Shown here in pieces: positions 8,493 through 16,204 of a stretch of DNA of 25,595 bases (the stretch's first letter is position 1; every line of letters starts with the position of its first letter). Source of the stretch: Oscillospiraceae bacterium (GTDB lineage Bacteria > Bacillota_A > Clostridia > Oscillospirales > WRJC01); NCBI GenBank assembly GCA_009785015.1, contig WQXD01000022.1, positions 1 to 25,595 on the forward strand. Reading direction: 5' to 3'. The notes below the pieces were generated by a model. That model was given only the letters and a program-made list of their open reading frames with translations. It searched no databases and was not told the origin of the DNA. The position numbers were made by a program, and so were the translations under genes.

Positions 8493-9677
8493 ATGGCGAA
8501 AATCGAATACAGGAAAGTCACTCCGGAAGAAAGACTGGCTGTTTCGCGCGTGCAGGGGACTGCGTTTTCCTTTGAGGTGAACGAAAAGGAAATGCGCGAA
8601 AAAATCGAAAAGGGCGAATACAAAAACGACGAAGTGTACGCGGCGCTCGACGGGGACGGGCGCGCGCTCGCGGCGATGGAGGCGCTTCCGTATACCATGT
8701 GGTATGACGGTCAAAAAGTTCCCATGTACGGGATAGGCGGCGTGGCCTCCATGCCCGAAACGAGACGCCAGGGCCACGTGAGAAAAATTTTTGAAAAAAT
8801 TTTCGAGGACATCTATGAAAAAGGCGTGGTTTTTTCGCATCTTTTCCCGTTTTCCCACGACTATTACAGAAAATTCGGCTATGAGCACTGCGGGGCGGCG
8901 ACAAAATACACCCTTCCGGTCGAACCCGCGCGCCGGTTTTTAACCGAAGGGGAAACGCGCGAGTTTGTCAAGGGCGGGCCGGAGCAAAACAGCCTGATTG
9001 CGGTATACGAATCCTACGCCGCACGGCATAACGTGATGCTCTCGAGGTCGCCGCAGCGTTGGGACGAAGTTTTAAACATCAGCCCGTACGGCGTCGACAA
9101 GCTGTATTACTGGTCGGATGCCGGGGGAGATATAAGGTCATGGGCAAAATTCAGAAGAAACGGCCGCGTGGTGGAAATATCCGAAATCGCCTGGGAGGAT
9201 CGCGCCGGTATGCTGGGTATATTGCGTTTTATGGGGATGTTCGAGGGCGCAGCGGAAAAATTCAGTTTCAGGGCGAGCCCCGAGTTTATCGCGGAGCTGT
9301 ACTGGAACAATTTATACGATATACAAATAGAAAACCAGTGGATAGGAATGAACCGGGTATTAAACGCCAAACGCGCGCTCGAGCTCCTGAAAAAGCCGGA
9401 AAAAGAAGGCAGTTTCACCATAAAAATCAACGACGGCTTTGCGAAATGGAACAACAATACATACAGAGTCGAATACGGCGGCGGCGACTGCCGGGTGGAG
9501 ACATCCGATTTGGAAGCCGACGTCGAAACTTCGGAAATCGCGTTTGTGCATATGGCGCTCGGGCTGTACGAATTTGAGCAGGTGCAAAAAAGATACGACG
9601 TGCAGCCAAACAAAAATTTTGAGACTCTGAAAAAAGCGTTCTGCAAAAAGCCGATTCTGATAACCGACCATTTTTGA
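8493..9677 (+). CDS. Eis-like GNAT family N-acetyltransferase
   Basis: The 394-residue product has the size and architecture of Eis-type acetyltransferases: two N-terminal GNAT domains and a C-terminal SCP2-like domain. The acetyl-CoA pyrophosphate loop is RRQGHVR (residues 91-97) after GIGGVASMPE. FPFSHDYYRKFGYE matches the conserved Tyr-containing segment of the family. The protein ends in Phe (ITDHF), as mycobacterial Eis does, where the terminal carboxylate takes part in catalysis. Eis enzymes acetylate amines, including aminoglycosides; the natural substrate here is unknown. AAGGAG precedes the ATG, and the gene starts 23 bp after leuS, so it probably shares its transcript. Confidence 0.85.
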   Translation: MAKIEYRKVTPEERLAVSRVQGTAFSFEVNEKEMREKIEKGEYKNDEVYAALDGDGRALAAMEALPYTMWYDGQKVPMYGIGGVASMPETRRQGHVRKIFEKIFEDIYEKGVVFSHLFPFSHDYYRKFGYEHCGAATKYTLPVEPARRFLTEGETREFVKGGPEQNSLIAVYESYAARHNVMLSRSPQRWDEVLNISPYGVDKLYYWSDAGGDIRSWAKFRRNGRVVEISEIAWEDRAGMLGILRFMGMFEGAAEKFSFRASPEFIAELYWNNLYDIQIENQWIGMNRVLNAKRALELLKKPEKEGSFTIKINDGFAKWNNNTYRVEYGGGDCRVETSDLEADVETSEIAFVHMALGLYEFEQVQKRYDVQPNKNFETLKKAFCKKPILITDHF

Positions 9678-9704
9678 CGAATAAAATATATGGGGAAGGT
9701 AAAA

Positions 9705-10814
9705 ATGACAAACAAATATGATATAGCGGCTTATGTATGGCCCGGATATACGGGAGATGAAAAAAGAATCAGAATGTTTTGGCCCGAAGGTATGGGCGAA
9801 TGGCAGTCGGTCAAAAACGCCGTGAAAAAATTTCCCGGACATGACTGGCCCCGCAAGCCTTTGTGGGGGTACGTCAACGAGGCTGATCCATATGTCATGG
9901 AAATGGAGATCGAAGCCGCTACGGACCACGGGGTAAACGTTTTTATCTACGACTGGTATTGGTTCGACAGGCGGCCGTTTGTGGAAAAATGTCTGGACAA
10001 CGGATTTCTCAGGGCGAAAAACCACGGCAAAATGAAATTTTATCTCATGTGGGCGAACCATTCGTTCAATCACATATATGACATAAGGACTTCTGACGGA
10101 CCGGAAAACATAATCTGGGACGGCGCTGTTGACAGAAAAGAATTTGAAATTGTGGGCAGGCACGTCATAGAAAAATATTTCACGCATTCCTCGTATTACC
10201 GGATAGACGGCAAGCCTGTTTTTATGATCTACGACTTGGACACCCTCATACGCGGACTCGAGGGAATCGACAAAACGGTTTCGGCGTTCGGCTGGCTCAG
10301 GAATGAATGCATAAAATCAGGGCTGAACGGCCTGCACCTGCAGTTGGCAAAGTGGGGTGAATATGCCCACAATCTGAGCGGAATTGACAAGGGAAGAACA
10401 GCTACGACAAAAGAGCTTATCGACATATTGGGTTTTGACAGCTTCACCAACTATCAGTTTGTTCATTTTGTAAACATCGACAGGGACTACAACGAGATCA
10501 TGATTGATGTATTGAAAAATTGGGAACTGACTGAAAAAATGTACAAGCAGCCGTATTTCCCCCATATATCCATAGGCTGGGACAACAACCCCCGTTATGT
10601 CGGCTTTAAACCGGGCATCGTAAAAAACAACACCCCCTCTAATTTCGCCGGAGCCCTCGGACACGCGAAAAAATACGCGGACAGTCATCCAAACCAGCCG
10701 CCGCTGATCACGATAAACAGTTGGAACGAGTGGACTGAAACGTCGTATCTCATGCCTGACGATTTGTATGGTTACGGCTATCTTGAAGCCGTGAAAAAAG
10801 TTTTTTTGGATTGA
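9705..10814 (+). CDS. Glycosyltransferase WbsX / GH99-like domain protein
   Basis: The 369-residue product matches the WbsX-like family, which shares the TIM-barrel fold of GH99 endo-alpha-mannosidases. It begins IAAYVWPGYTGDE, has FIYDWYWFDRRPF (about residues 89-101), FYLMWANH, and near the C-terminus the diagnostic NSWNEWTE...LMPDD, whose glutamates are the presumed catalytic residues. Family members lie in O-antigen/polysaccharide loci or act as glycan hydrolases. There is no signal peptide, so it is cytoplasmic. An in-frame ATG at 9690 exists, but GGGGAAGG sits 6 bp before the ATG at 9705. It follows the GNAT gene by 27 bp and ends 20 bp before a bidirectional terminator. Confidence 0.82.
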   Translation: MTNKYDIAAYVWPGYTGDEKRIRMFWPEGMGEWQSVKNAVKKFPGHDWPRKPLWGYVNEADPYVMEMEIEAATDHGVNVFIYDWYWFDRRPFVEKCLDNGFLRAKNHGKMKFYLMWANHSFNHIYDIRTSDGPENIIWDGAVDRKEFEIVGRHVIEKYFTHSSYYRIDGKPVFMIYDLDTLIRGLEGIDKTVSAFGWLRNECIKSGLNGLHLQLAKWGEYAHNLSGIDKGRTATTKELIDILGFDSFTNYQFVHFVNIDRDYNEIMIDVLKNWELTEKMYKQPYFPHISIGWDNNPRYVGFKPGIVKNNTPSNFAGALGHAKKYADSHPNQPPLITINSWNEWTETSYLMPDDLYGYGYLEAVKKVFLD

Positions 10815-10834
10815 TTTATGTTGTCACAAAACCA

Positions 10835-10876
10835 AAAATCCCATTTGACATCCAAATCGAAAGCAAATGAGATTTT
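10835..10876. terminator. Bidirectional intrinsic terminator between the leuS cluster and tRNA-Gly
   Basis: AAAATCCCATTTG (10835-10847) pairs with CAAATGAGATTTT (10864-10876) in 13 pairs, with one mismatch on the plus strand that becomes a U.G pair on the minus-strand RNA, and a 16-nt loop. On minus the right arm runs into TTTTTGG TTTTG, a good U-tract. On plus it runs into TTTTAT. It can end both the convergent GH99-like and tRNA-Gly transcripts, most efficiently the minus one. Confidence 0.7.
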
Positions 10877-10887
10877 ATACGAGACCA

Positions 10888-10963
10888 TGGAGCGGATTAC
10901 GGGGCTCGAACCCGCCACCTCGACCTTGGCAAGGTCGCGCTCTACCGAATGAGCTAAATCCGC
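10888..10963 (-). tRNA. tRNA-Gly (anticodon GCC)
   Basis: On the minus strand the sequence folds as a complete 76-nt cloverleaf: acceptor GCGGATT/AATCCGC, D arm GCTC...GAGC, anticodon stem CGACC/GGTCG with loop TTGCCAA (anticodon GCC), T arm GCGGG TTCGAGC CCCGT, discriminator T and an encoded CCA. Confidence 0.97.
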
Positions 10964-10971
10964 ATACTTGC

Positions 10972-11000
10972 ATTATATACGAAATTTTTGCGTTTGTCAA
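10972..11000 (-). promoter_or_regulatory. Full-consensus sigma-A promoter of tRNA-Gly
   Basis: Read on the minus strand: TTGACA (11000-10995), a 17-bp spacer and TATAAT (10977-10972), ending 8 bp before the first base of the tRNA. The tRNA is therefore expressed independently of the NagB-like operon upstream on the same strand. Confidence 0.88.
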
Positions 11001-11036
11001 GGGGTAGAGCAAAAATATTTTTAAATTTTGAAAATT

Positions 11037-11975
11037 TTAATTCACGTCTGCCACAAGCGGCCCCGCGAGCTCCTTGAGATAAAACAATTTGCCGGGCAGA
11101 GTCGGCATAAACGACGAGGGGATCCAAATGGACTCGCCGTAATGCAGGGTGACCAAAAAACTCATCCCCTGCCAGCCCATGCCCCTGCCCAGCGCGCCGT
11201 CCGCGCCCCCTATGATATAGTCGGCCTGCAAAAACAATTTCGGGCCTATAGTGTTCGCCGTACAGGGCACCAGCGTCGTCCTGCTCTTGAAGCTCGTGAT
11301 GGCGTTTTGTTCTATGGTCAGCGGGTGAAGTTTTGCCCCTATCCGGTGGGTCTGTTTTTTCCATTGGGCAGCATTCTCAAATTCCGCCGCGAAATGCGGT
11401 TCCCAGAAGGCGATATGAAACGCCCTGCCTATGCCGAATATCACAATCAGCTTCGCGCCGTCAGCCTTCAAAGCCGCTATCTTTCCCGGGTATGCCGGCA
11501 GATTTTCCTTCGTGGCGAAATTTCTCTGATTTGGCGGCACTGTGAGATTTCCGAGCTTGTCAAAAAACGCCGCTTTCATGCAGTATTCAAACGAGGCGGG
11601 ATTGGTATTCGGCAGGGTGTTCCCGTTTTCGTCGGCCCATTCGTCCATGTTGAACGTATGCACATGGGAGCAGTCCACATTCCACTCCTTTAAAAAGAAC
11701 ACCGCCCATTTGTACATCCCCATGGGCCCGACGGGCACAATCATCATAAGTTTTTGGCCGTCGTCCTTCGCTTTTTTTATCTGCAGCGCTATCTCGTGGC
11801 CCATGAACGTGTCGAAGTCGTTTATATTTTCGCACTCGACGGGGTTGAAATCCTTATGCCAGAAGTTCTCCCGCGACGCGCCTTTTTCGCAGCACGCGTC
11901 GATTTTCGCCATGTCCCAGCCGGCCGGGTAGAAGTTTTCGAGTAAAGAGTTTTTGACTGTAGTTAAAAAGTTCAT
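11037..11975 (-). CDS. NagB-like glucosamine-6-phosphate deaminase/isomerase homologue
   Basis: The 312-residue product resembles glucosamine-6-phosphate deaminase (NagB/SugarP_isomerase fold), which converts GlcN-6-P to Fru-6-P and ammonia. HTFNMDEW contains Asp111, equivalent to the catalytic Asp72 of E. coli Nag[14 protein letters not shown] aligns with GIGPDGHIAFNEP: His187 and Glu192 (His143 and Glu148 of E. coli) are kept, but Asp141 is replaced by Ala185 and the Gly before His by Phe. The protein is also longer than NagB (about 266 aa). It may be a divergent deaminase, or act on another amino sugar phosphate. GGGAGGG precedes the ATG. It is the last gene of the minus-strand cluster, 54 bp after the PIG-L gene; this partner and NagB are fused in some Bacteroidetes proteins. 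Confidence 0.75.
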   Translation of the reverse strand: MNFLTTVKNSLLENFYPAGWDMAKIDACCEKGASRENFWHKDFNPVECENINDFDTFMGHEIALQIKKAKDDGQKLMMIVPVGPMGMYKWAVFFLKEWNVDCSHVHTFNMDEWADENGNTLPNTNPASFEYCMKAAFFDKLGNLTVPPNQRNFATKENLPAYPGKIAALKADGAKLIVIFGIGRAFHIAFWEPHFAAEFENAAQWKKQTHRIGAKLHPLTIEQNAITSFKSRTTLVPCTANTIGPKLFLQADYIIGGADGALGRGMGWQGMSFLVTLHYGESIWIPSSFMPTLPGKLFYLKELAGPLVADVN

Positions 11976-12029
11976 TATTGCTTTATCCCTCCCAAAATAT
12001 TGTTGTATTCACTTTCGTTTTTCATTCAA

Positions 12030-12725
12030 TCACGGCAAAAGCCTCGCCGCGGCGATTTTCGGCCATGCGTAACACTGCGTGAATGCCTCCGCGTATTTCA
12101 CCTGGCACTGCAGTCCCCTGAATCTGGCGCATGTTCTGACAAATTCCGCGAAATCTATGCCGTCGTGGTCGCGCATCCATTTCATCTGGCTCACGTGGCA
12201 CTCCAGCATCGCGAGCTTTGTGTCTATCTCATCTGATATATCGACGTATTCGGTGGGCATAAAATTTACGCCCGCCAAAGTGTCCATGTAGTATATCGGC
12301 GTGAGTTTCGTCGCTTCGCCTGTGCCGTAGTGCGGCACGCTCGCCGCAAATGAAGCGTCAAACACCAATTTGCCCACCGCGACGTGGTCGGGCATATAGT
12401 CGTTCGGGCTGTGGGTGATGAGAACGTCGGGTTTAAAAAAGCGGATTACTTCCGTGATTTTGTCCCTCTGAGCGATTTCGTCGTGCACGAGCAAGTCGCC
12501 GAAGTCGCAGGTGACCACTTCGATGCCGGCGAGTTCCCCCGATTTTTTGGCTTCGGCTATGCGTATTTCGCGCAGCTCATCGGGCCCTATAACGACATGG
12601 CCCATGTTTCCGTTTGTCACATGGCAAATTGCGACATTATGCCCCTGTTTTTTGTATTTTACCAGAGTTCCCGCGCAGTTCACTTCGACGTCGTCCGGAT
12701 GGCAGCCTACGGCAAGTACATTCAT
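12030..12725 (-). CDS. PIG-L family (LmbE-like) zinc-dependent deacetylase
   Basis: The 231-residue product has the defining motif HPDD (His9, Asp11, Asp12) after MNVLAVGC and the second metal-ligand motif HSPNDYMPDH (His105 to His114). The family comprises zinc hydrolases that remove N-acetyl groups from GlcNAc-containing substrates (for example GlcNAc-PI, MshB, BshB, chitobiose). There is no signal peptide, so the substrate is cytoplasmic. AAGGGAG lies about 11 bp before the ATG. It sits between the envelope O-acylation genes and the NagB-like gene; the latter neighbour suggests a GlcNAc or GlcNAc-phosphate type substrate feeding the deaminase. A bacillithiol-type role (BshB) is less likely because no BshA or BshC homologue is seen. 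Confidence 0.9.
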   Translation of the reverse strand: MNVLAVGCHPDDVEVNCAGTLVKYKKQGHNVAICHVTNGNMGHVVIGPDELREIRIAEAKKSGELAGIEVVTCDFGDLLVHDEIAQRDKITEVIRFFKPDVLITHSPNDYMPDHVAVGKLVFDASFAASVPHYGTGEATKLTPIYYMDTLAGVNFMPTEYVDISDEIDTKLAMLECHVSQMKWMRDHDGIDFAEFVRTCARFRGLQCQVKYAEAFTQCYAWPKIAAARLLP

Positions 12726-12746
12726 GATTTTAAAATCTCCCTTACT

Positions 12747-13928
12747 TCAATTTACCAATAAAATATTCGAATTGTTCAATATCTGCGAACTGTATAAAAA
12801 CAAGACGTCCGCCCCCTCCCGGACAAACCCGCCTCCGCCGGACTCCTGATCCGCGGACGGCATGCCCACATACTGTTCCAACACGCGGCTGTCGATATAG
12901 CGGATGTCTATGACTGTGATTTTGGCATATGCGGAAACCAGCAGCGGCGCGAGGCTCGAACCGAACGAATCGCGGAACAGATAGAGCTGCCGGTCCGTTT
13001 TCGCCGAAGGGTTCTCAATTACCACAAGCGCCTGCACCCCTTTTAAAAACAGATCATACGGGTCGCGGCCTCCGGCGGCCTCAATGTCATACATGGGACC
13101 CTGCTCCCAGAAGTCCGTGACCGGGTTAAAATAGCTGACTTTCGCGCCGTTTAATATATCGTTTGTCAAATATGTCATTTCGTCGGGGGGCTGAGGCAGC
13201 GCGAGCTGTCCGGTGTACACTCCGTGAAAAGAGCCCGCCGGATTTTGTTCGAATTTTGTTTCAAGCCTGTCCGAAAAGCCCATCGCCAAAGCCAGTCTTT
13301 CGGCGGTTTTGGCGATTTTTGACTGATCCCAGTGCAGATCCGTGCGGTAAAAATCCCCGGCTGACAGCGTGTCGGTCAAGTCGATAAATGTGAGTTCCGA
13401 AAGCTGCCCCTCCAAAATGGATTTTGCCTTCTCCGGCTCAAAGCCGGGGTAATACATGGAGGCGTATACGCTTTTGTCCGGCACGAATGAGTAATAAATA
13501 TCCAAGGCAGGAAAGAAGGCGCACAGCTTTTTGATCTTTTCGGCCGCTTTTTGAACCGAATTTTCGTCGATTTTTTCGAATTTGCCCGCTCCCGCGGCGG
13601 CGTCGTTGTACAGCCCGGATTTGTCAGTCTGCAAAAACACGCCGAACACAAAAAACGCGCGCACGGTTCTCAGCTGATCCCTGAACATGAAATTGTCGGA
13701 GGCATATTTGGCAAATTTGTCCATAAATTCCGAAGACAACAAGGTGTCAGCCGAAAGTTTCGGCCATTCGGCGGGTTTGCGGCGCTCGCTTTGCAGCACC
13801 TCGGCTTTGGGCATGAATAAATTCAGAAAGAATACGCCCCACAATATCAGCGCGAACACCGCCGAGGTGAGAATCCGGCCGGGCTCCGGCCTATTATTTT
13901 TTTTCGTTTCGTTTTCTTTGGTATCCAT
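12747..13928 (-). CDS. DHHW family (AlgX/AlgJ-like) protein
   Basis: The 393-residue product has a short cytoplasmic N-terminus, one membrane segment (about residues 19-39) and an extracytoplasmic domain resembling the SGNH-like AlgJ/AlgX acetyltransferases. It has QSERRKPAEWPKLS just after the membrane, the catalytic Asp-x-His-Trp motif as TDLHW (196-200) and a Ser motif FRDSFGSS (Ser321), which would complete a Ser-His-Asp triad. In alginate and related systems such proteins transfer acetyl groups received through an MBOAT partner to an exported polysaccharide; the partner is encoded immediately upstream. A longer frame opens at 14039, but it overlaps the MBOAT gene by 92 bp. The ATG at 13928 starts the typical Lys-rich cytoplasmic tail, and its RBS is weak. 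Confidence 0.85.
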   Translation of the reverse strand: MDTKENETKKNNRPEPGRILTSAVFALILWGVFFLNLFMPKAEVLQSERRKPAEWPKLSADTLLSSEFMDKFAKYASDNFMFRDQLRTVRAFFVFGVFLQTDKSGLYNDAAAGAGKFEKIDENSVQKAAEKIKKLCAFFPALDIYYSFVPDKSVYASMYYPGFEPEKAKSILEGQLSELTFIDLTDTLSAGDFYRTDLHWDQSKIAKTAERLALAMGFSDRLETKFEQNPAGSFHGVYTGQLALPQPPDEMTYLTNDILNGAKVSYFNPVTDFWEQGPMYDIEAAGGRDPYDLFLKGVQALVVIENPSAKTDRQLYLFRDSFGSSLAPLLVSAYAKITVIDIRYIDSRVLEQYVGMPSADQESGGGGFVREGADVLFLYSSQILNNSNILLVN

Positions 13929-13947
13929 ATCTTTTTTGACCTGTCTT

Positions 13948-15366
13948 TTAGAATCTGAAATATATAAACGGGTTAAACGATCCGTCCACGAGGCAGGCGG
14001 TGACCGCCAAAAGCGCCGCGCATACGGCCAGCGGCTCAAGCACCGTCATGACGCGCCTGCCCGCCGCACCGCCCGCCAGCTTCGCCGCGAGCTTCGAGGG
14101 CAGCGGGGTACACCCGACAGCAGCCGCCGCGAGCGGCACAAAATAGCTGCGCAGATAATAGAGCATATCCGCCCCAATCAGAGAATCCGCCCCCGCGCCG
14201 AACATATATCCTATGCGCTGCCCGGCGAGGGCGAGCGTCTCCGAATCGAAAAACATCCAGCCTATACAGATCGCGAGAGCCATGTATAAATGCGAAACAA
14301 AGCGCGGCAGCTTTTGAAGCGCTTTTCCCAAAAAAAACCTTTCAAACAGCAGCAGAACCCCGAAATACGCGCCCCAGGCCATATAGTTCCAATCCGCCCC
14401 GTGCCAAAAACCCGTCAGAAACCACACCACCATCACATTGAACACATACCGCGGCATTTTGACGCGGTTGCCGCCCAACGGGATATACACATAATCCCGA
14501 AACCATGCGGAAAGCGATATATGCCAGCGCCGCCAGAAATCCGATATGCCGGAGGCGATATACGGGTAGTTGAAATTCTCCGGAAAATTGAAGCCCAGCA
14601 TTTTTCCGATTCCGATGGCCATATCGCTGTATCCCGAAAAATCGAAATATATGTGAAGGGCATAGGCGATGACATAGATCCAGGTGCCGAAAACGCTCAC
14701 TTCGCCGCTTTTTTTGGCCAGTTCCACAAACTCGCCCAAAACATTCGCCAAAAGCACTTTTTTCCCCATCCCGATGACAAACCTTCTGACTCCGCCGGCA
14801 AATTTATCCAAGCTGTGGGAGCGCTTTTCCAAATCATTTTCGATATCGGCGTATCTGACGATTGGGCCGGCGATCAGCTGGGGGAAGAGCGCGACGTAGG
14901 TGCACAGCGTAAAAAAGTTTTTCTGCGCTCTTATACTGCCGGAATACAGGTCAAATTCATAACTCAGCAGCTGAAAAGTGTAGAAGCTGATGCCGATGGG
15001 CATGACAAGCTTCAAAAGCGGTATCGAGGCGCCGGAAAATCCGTTTATATTCACGATGAAAAAATTTGTGTACTTAAAGAACACCAGACTGCCGACTCCC
15101 ACAATCACGGCGCCGGCGAGCGCGATTTTGGCGCCCTTTTTGCCGCGCCATAAATCGATAAGCAGGCCAAAGCCCCAGCCCGCGAGCATCTGGACGGCCA
15201 TCAGCGCCAGATAACGCGGCTCGCCCCAGCCGTAAAATACAAGGCTCATCAAAAGCAGCCAGTAATTGCGAAGCTTCGGCGATTTGCCCGGCATCGGGAT
15301 GAGAAAATACACCAAAAGCGTCACCGGCAAAAAGAAATACAAAAACTCAACGCTCGAAAACAACAT
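13948..15366 (-). CDS. AlgI-like MBOAT family membrane-bound O-acyltransferase
   Basis: The 472-residue, polytopic membrane protein begins MLFSSVEFLYFFLP, the standard AlgI/DltB-like start. Conserved motifs visible are FPQLIAGPIVRY (161-172), FDFSGYSDMAIGIGKMLGF (241-259), DFWRRWHISLSAWFRDYVYIPLGGNR (His282) and FLTGFWHGADWNY with the presumed catalytic His322. The family moves acyl groups, usually acetyl from acetyl-CoA, across the membrane to an extracytoplasmic partner. That partner is very likely the DHHW protein encoded 19 bp downstream. The ATG is 3 bp beyond the DUF4358 stop, so the genes form one operon. The polymer being modified cannot be read from the sequence. Confidence 0.93.
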   Translation of the reverse strand: MLFSSVEFLYFFLPVTLLVYFLIPMPGKSPKLRNYWLLLMSLVFYGWGEPRYLALMAVQMLAGWGFGLLIDLWRGKKGAKIALAGAVIVGVGSLVFFKYTNFFIVNINGFSGASIPLLKLVMPIGISFYTFQLLSYEFDLYSGSIRAQKNFFTLCTYVALFPQLIAGPIVRYADIENDLEKRSHSLDKFAGGVRRFVIGMGKKVLLANVLGEFVELAKKSGEVSVFGTWIYVIAYALHIYFDFSGYSDMAIGIGKMLGFNFPENFNYPYIASGISDFWRRWHISLSAWFRDYVYIPLGGNRVKMPRYVFNVMVVWFLTGFWHGADWNYMAWGAYFGVLLLFERFFLGKALQKLPRFVSHLYMALAICIGWMFFDSETLALAGQRIGYMFGAGADSLIGADMLYYLRSYFVPLAAAAVGCTPLPSKLAAKLAGGAAGRRVMTVLEPLAVCAALLAVTACLVDGSFNPFIYFRF

Positions 15367-15369
15367 ATG

Positions 15370-15957
15370 TCATTCCAAAATCAGCCCGCCGCCCATTCCG
15401 CCCGCGGGAAGCTCATTGTCGCCTTTTTCATAAAATTTGTTCACTTCGCCCGCCGTGGTTTCGAATAGCTCCCTAAAAGCGTTCTGGAAAAGTTCCGCCG
15501 TATTGTCATACACGGCCCCCAGCAGCATAAACCGGCCGGATTCCATGACAAAGCACTGGTCGGGCAGCGCGCAGACCCATTTCGCGGAATCGTAGCCTTT
15601 CGCCGCGAGGCTTTTTACTTCTTTCGCGGAGGCGTAACTTTGGCATTTGACCAATACCACTTCAAAAGCCTGCGTGCCTATCGCCGCAACCATATAATAG
15701 CCGTCCATCGCATATTGTTTGAACTGATCGGGGCTGAGCCCCAGTTTATCCTCGCAGTTTTCTTCAGAGACTTCGCCGTCGAATGTCATGGGGATGAAAA
15801 CGCCTTCTCCGGCTGCGGCCCCTACGGTTTCCATGATCGACTGCAGCGCGGCTTTGGTGTCCGTATCCGCCCCGGCTTCCTCTTTTTTTTCACAGGCGCC
15901 CAAAACAAGCGCTCCGAGCATCAAAACCGCCAAACCCGCGGCAAAAATTTTTTTCAT
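15370..15957 (-). CDS. DUF4358 domain-containing lipoprotein
   Basis: The 195-residue product has a lipoprotein signal peptide (MKKIF, hydrophobic core, lipobox VLGAC with Cys22) and then a domain recognisable as DUF4358: YYMVAAIGTQAFEVVLVKC and a C-terminal helix ending in a Gly-rich tail. DUF4358 proteins commonly accompany MBOAT and DHHW genes in Clostridia, which suggests an accessory envelope role in polymer O-acylation; the molecular role is not known. The frame is open to 16032, but AAGGA lies 9 bp before the ATG at 15957 and this start gives the signal peptide. It is the first gene of the cluster; I could not find a convincing promoter upstream. Confidence 0.8.
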   Translation of the reverse strand: MKKIFAAGLAVLMLGALVLGACEKKEEAGADTDTKAALQSIMETVGAAAGEGVFIPMTFDGEVSEENCEDKLGLSPDQFKQYAMDGYYMVAAIGTQAFEVVLVKCQSYASAKEVKSLAAKGYDSAKWVCALPDQCFVMESGRFMLLGAVYDNTAELFQNAFRELFETTAGEVNKFYEKGDNELPAGGMGGGLILE

Positions 15958-16090
15958 ACGACAAGTTCCTTTCAATAAATTATATTTGCGTTTAAAAATA
16001 TCCCATTCTATAGATTTTACCACACCGGACAAATTAAATCATATAAAATTTGTGAATATTAAACGTTTTACACGAAAACAAAATTGTTAC

Positions 16091-16120
16091 AAAATATGAA
16101 TATTATAATTATCATATTTT
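16091..16120. promoter_or_regulatory. Inverted repeat upstream of the araB promoter, candidate operator
   Basis: AAAATATGA (16091-16099) and TCATATTTT (16112-16120) form a perfect 9-bp inverted repeat around a 12-bp AT-only spacer. It ends 15 bp before the -35 box of the araB promoter, where an activator or repressor of a sugar operon could bind. The 16033-16204 region is extremely AT-rich, so chance is a real alternative. Confidence 0.35.
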
Positions 16121-16135
16121 TTTACAAAAAATATA

Positions 16136-16164
16136 TTGCTATAATTTTTCATATGTGATATAAT
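16136..16164 (+). promoter_or_regulatory. Extended -10 promoter of the araB operon
   Basis: TTGCTA (16136-16141), a 17-bp spacer, and TATAAT (16159-16164) preceded by TGA as an extended -10. The AAGAGG ribosome binding site (16191-16196) and the ATG at 16205 follow within about 40 bp. The non-consensus -35 box with a strong -10 is compatible with regulated expression. Confidence 0.7.
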
Positions 16165-16204
16165 CTTTTTTGATGTTTTAATTTAAAGAAAAGAGGTTGG
16201 TTTT

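Noticed and set aside
9360..10187. A 275-codon open frame on the minus strand.
   Set aside because: It is a shadow of the GNAT and WbsX-like genes, rich in Phe, Val and His, with no recognisable motif or RBS support.
12726..12746. A promoter separating the DHHW and PIG-L genes.
   Set aside because: The 21-bp gap only holds an RBS. I found no -35/-10 pair at valid spacing close upstream, so co-transcription is the simpler reading.
14290..15153. A 287-codon open frame on the plus strand.
   Set aside because: It lies antisense to the strongly conserved MBOAT gene and shows only basic, low-complexity composition.
15979..15984. ATTATA as a -10 for the DUF4358 cluster on the minus strand.
   Set aside because: The position 17 bp further up reads AATGGG, with no resemblance to a -35 box. 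The region is too AT-rich for a lone -10 to count.
16084..16109. TTGTTA and TATAAT as a second araB promoter.
   Set aside because: The spacer is only 14 bp, too short for sigma-A, and the downstream promoter at 16136-16164 is better.
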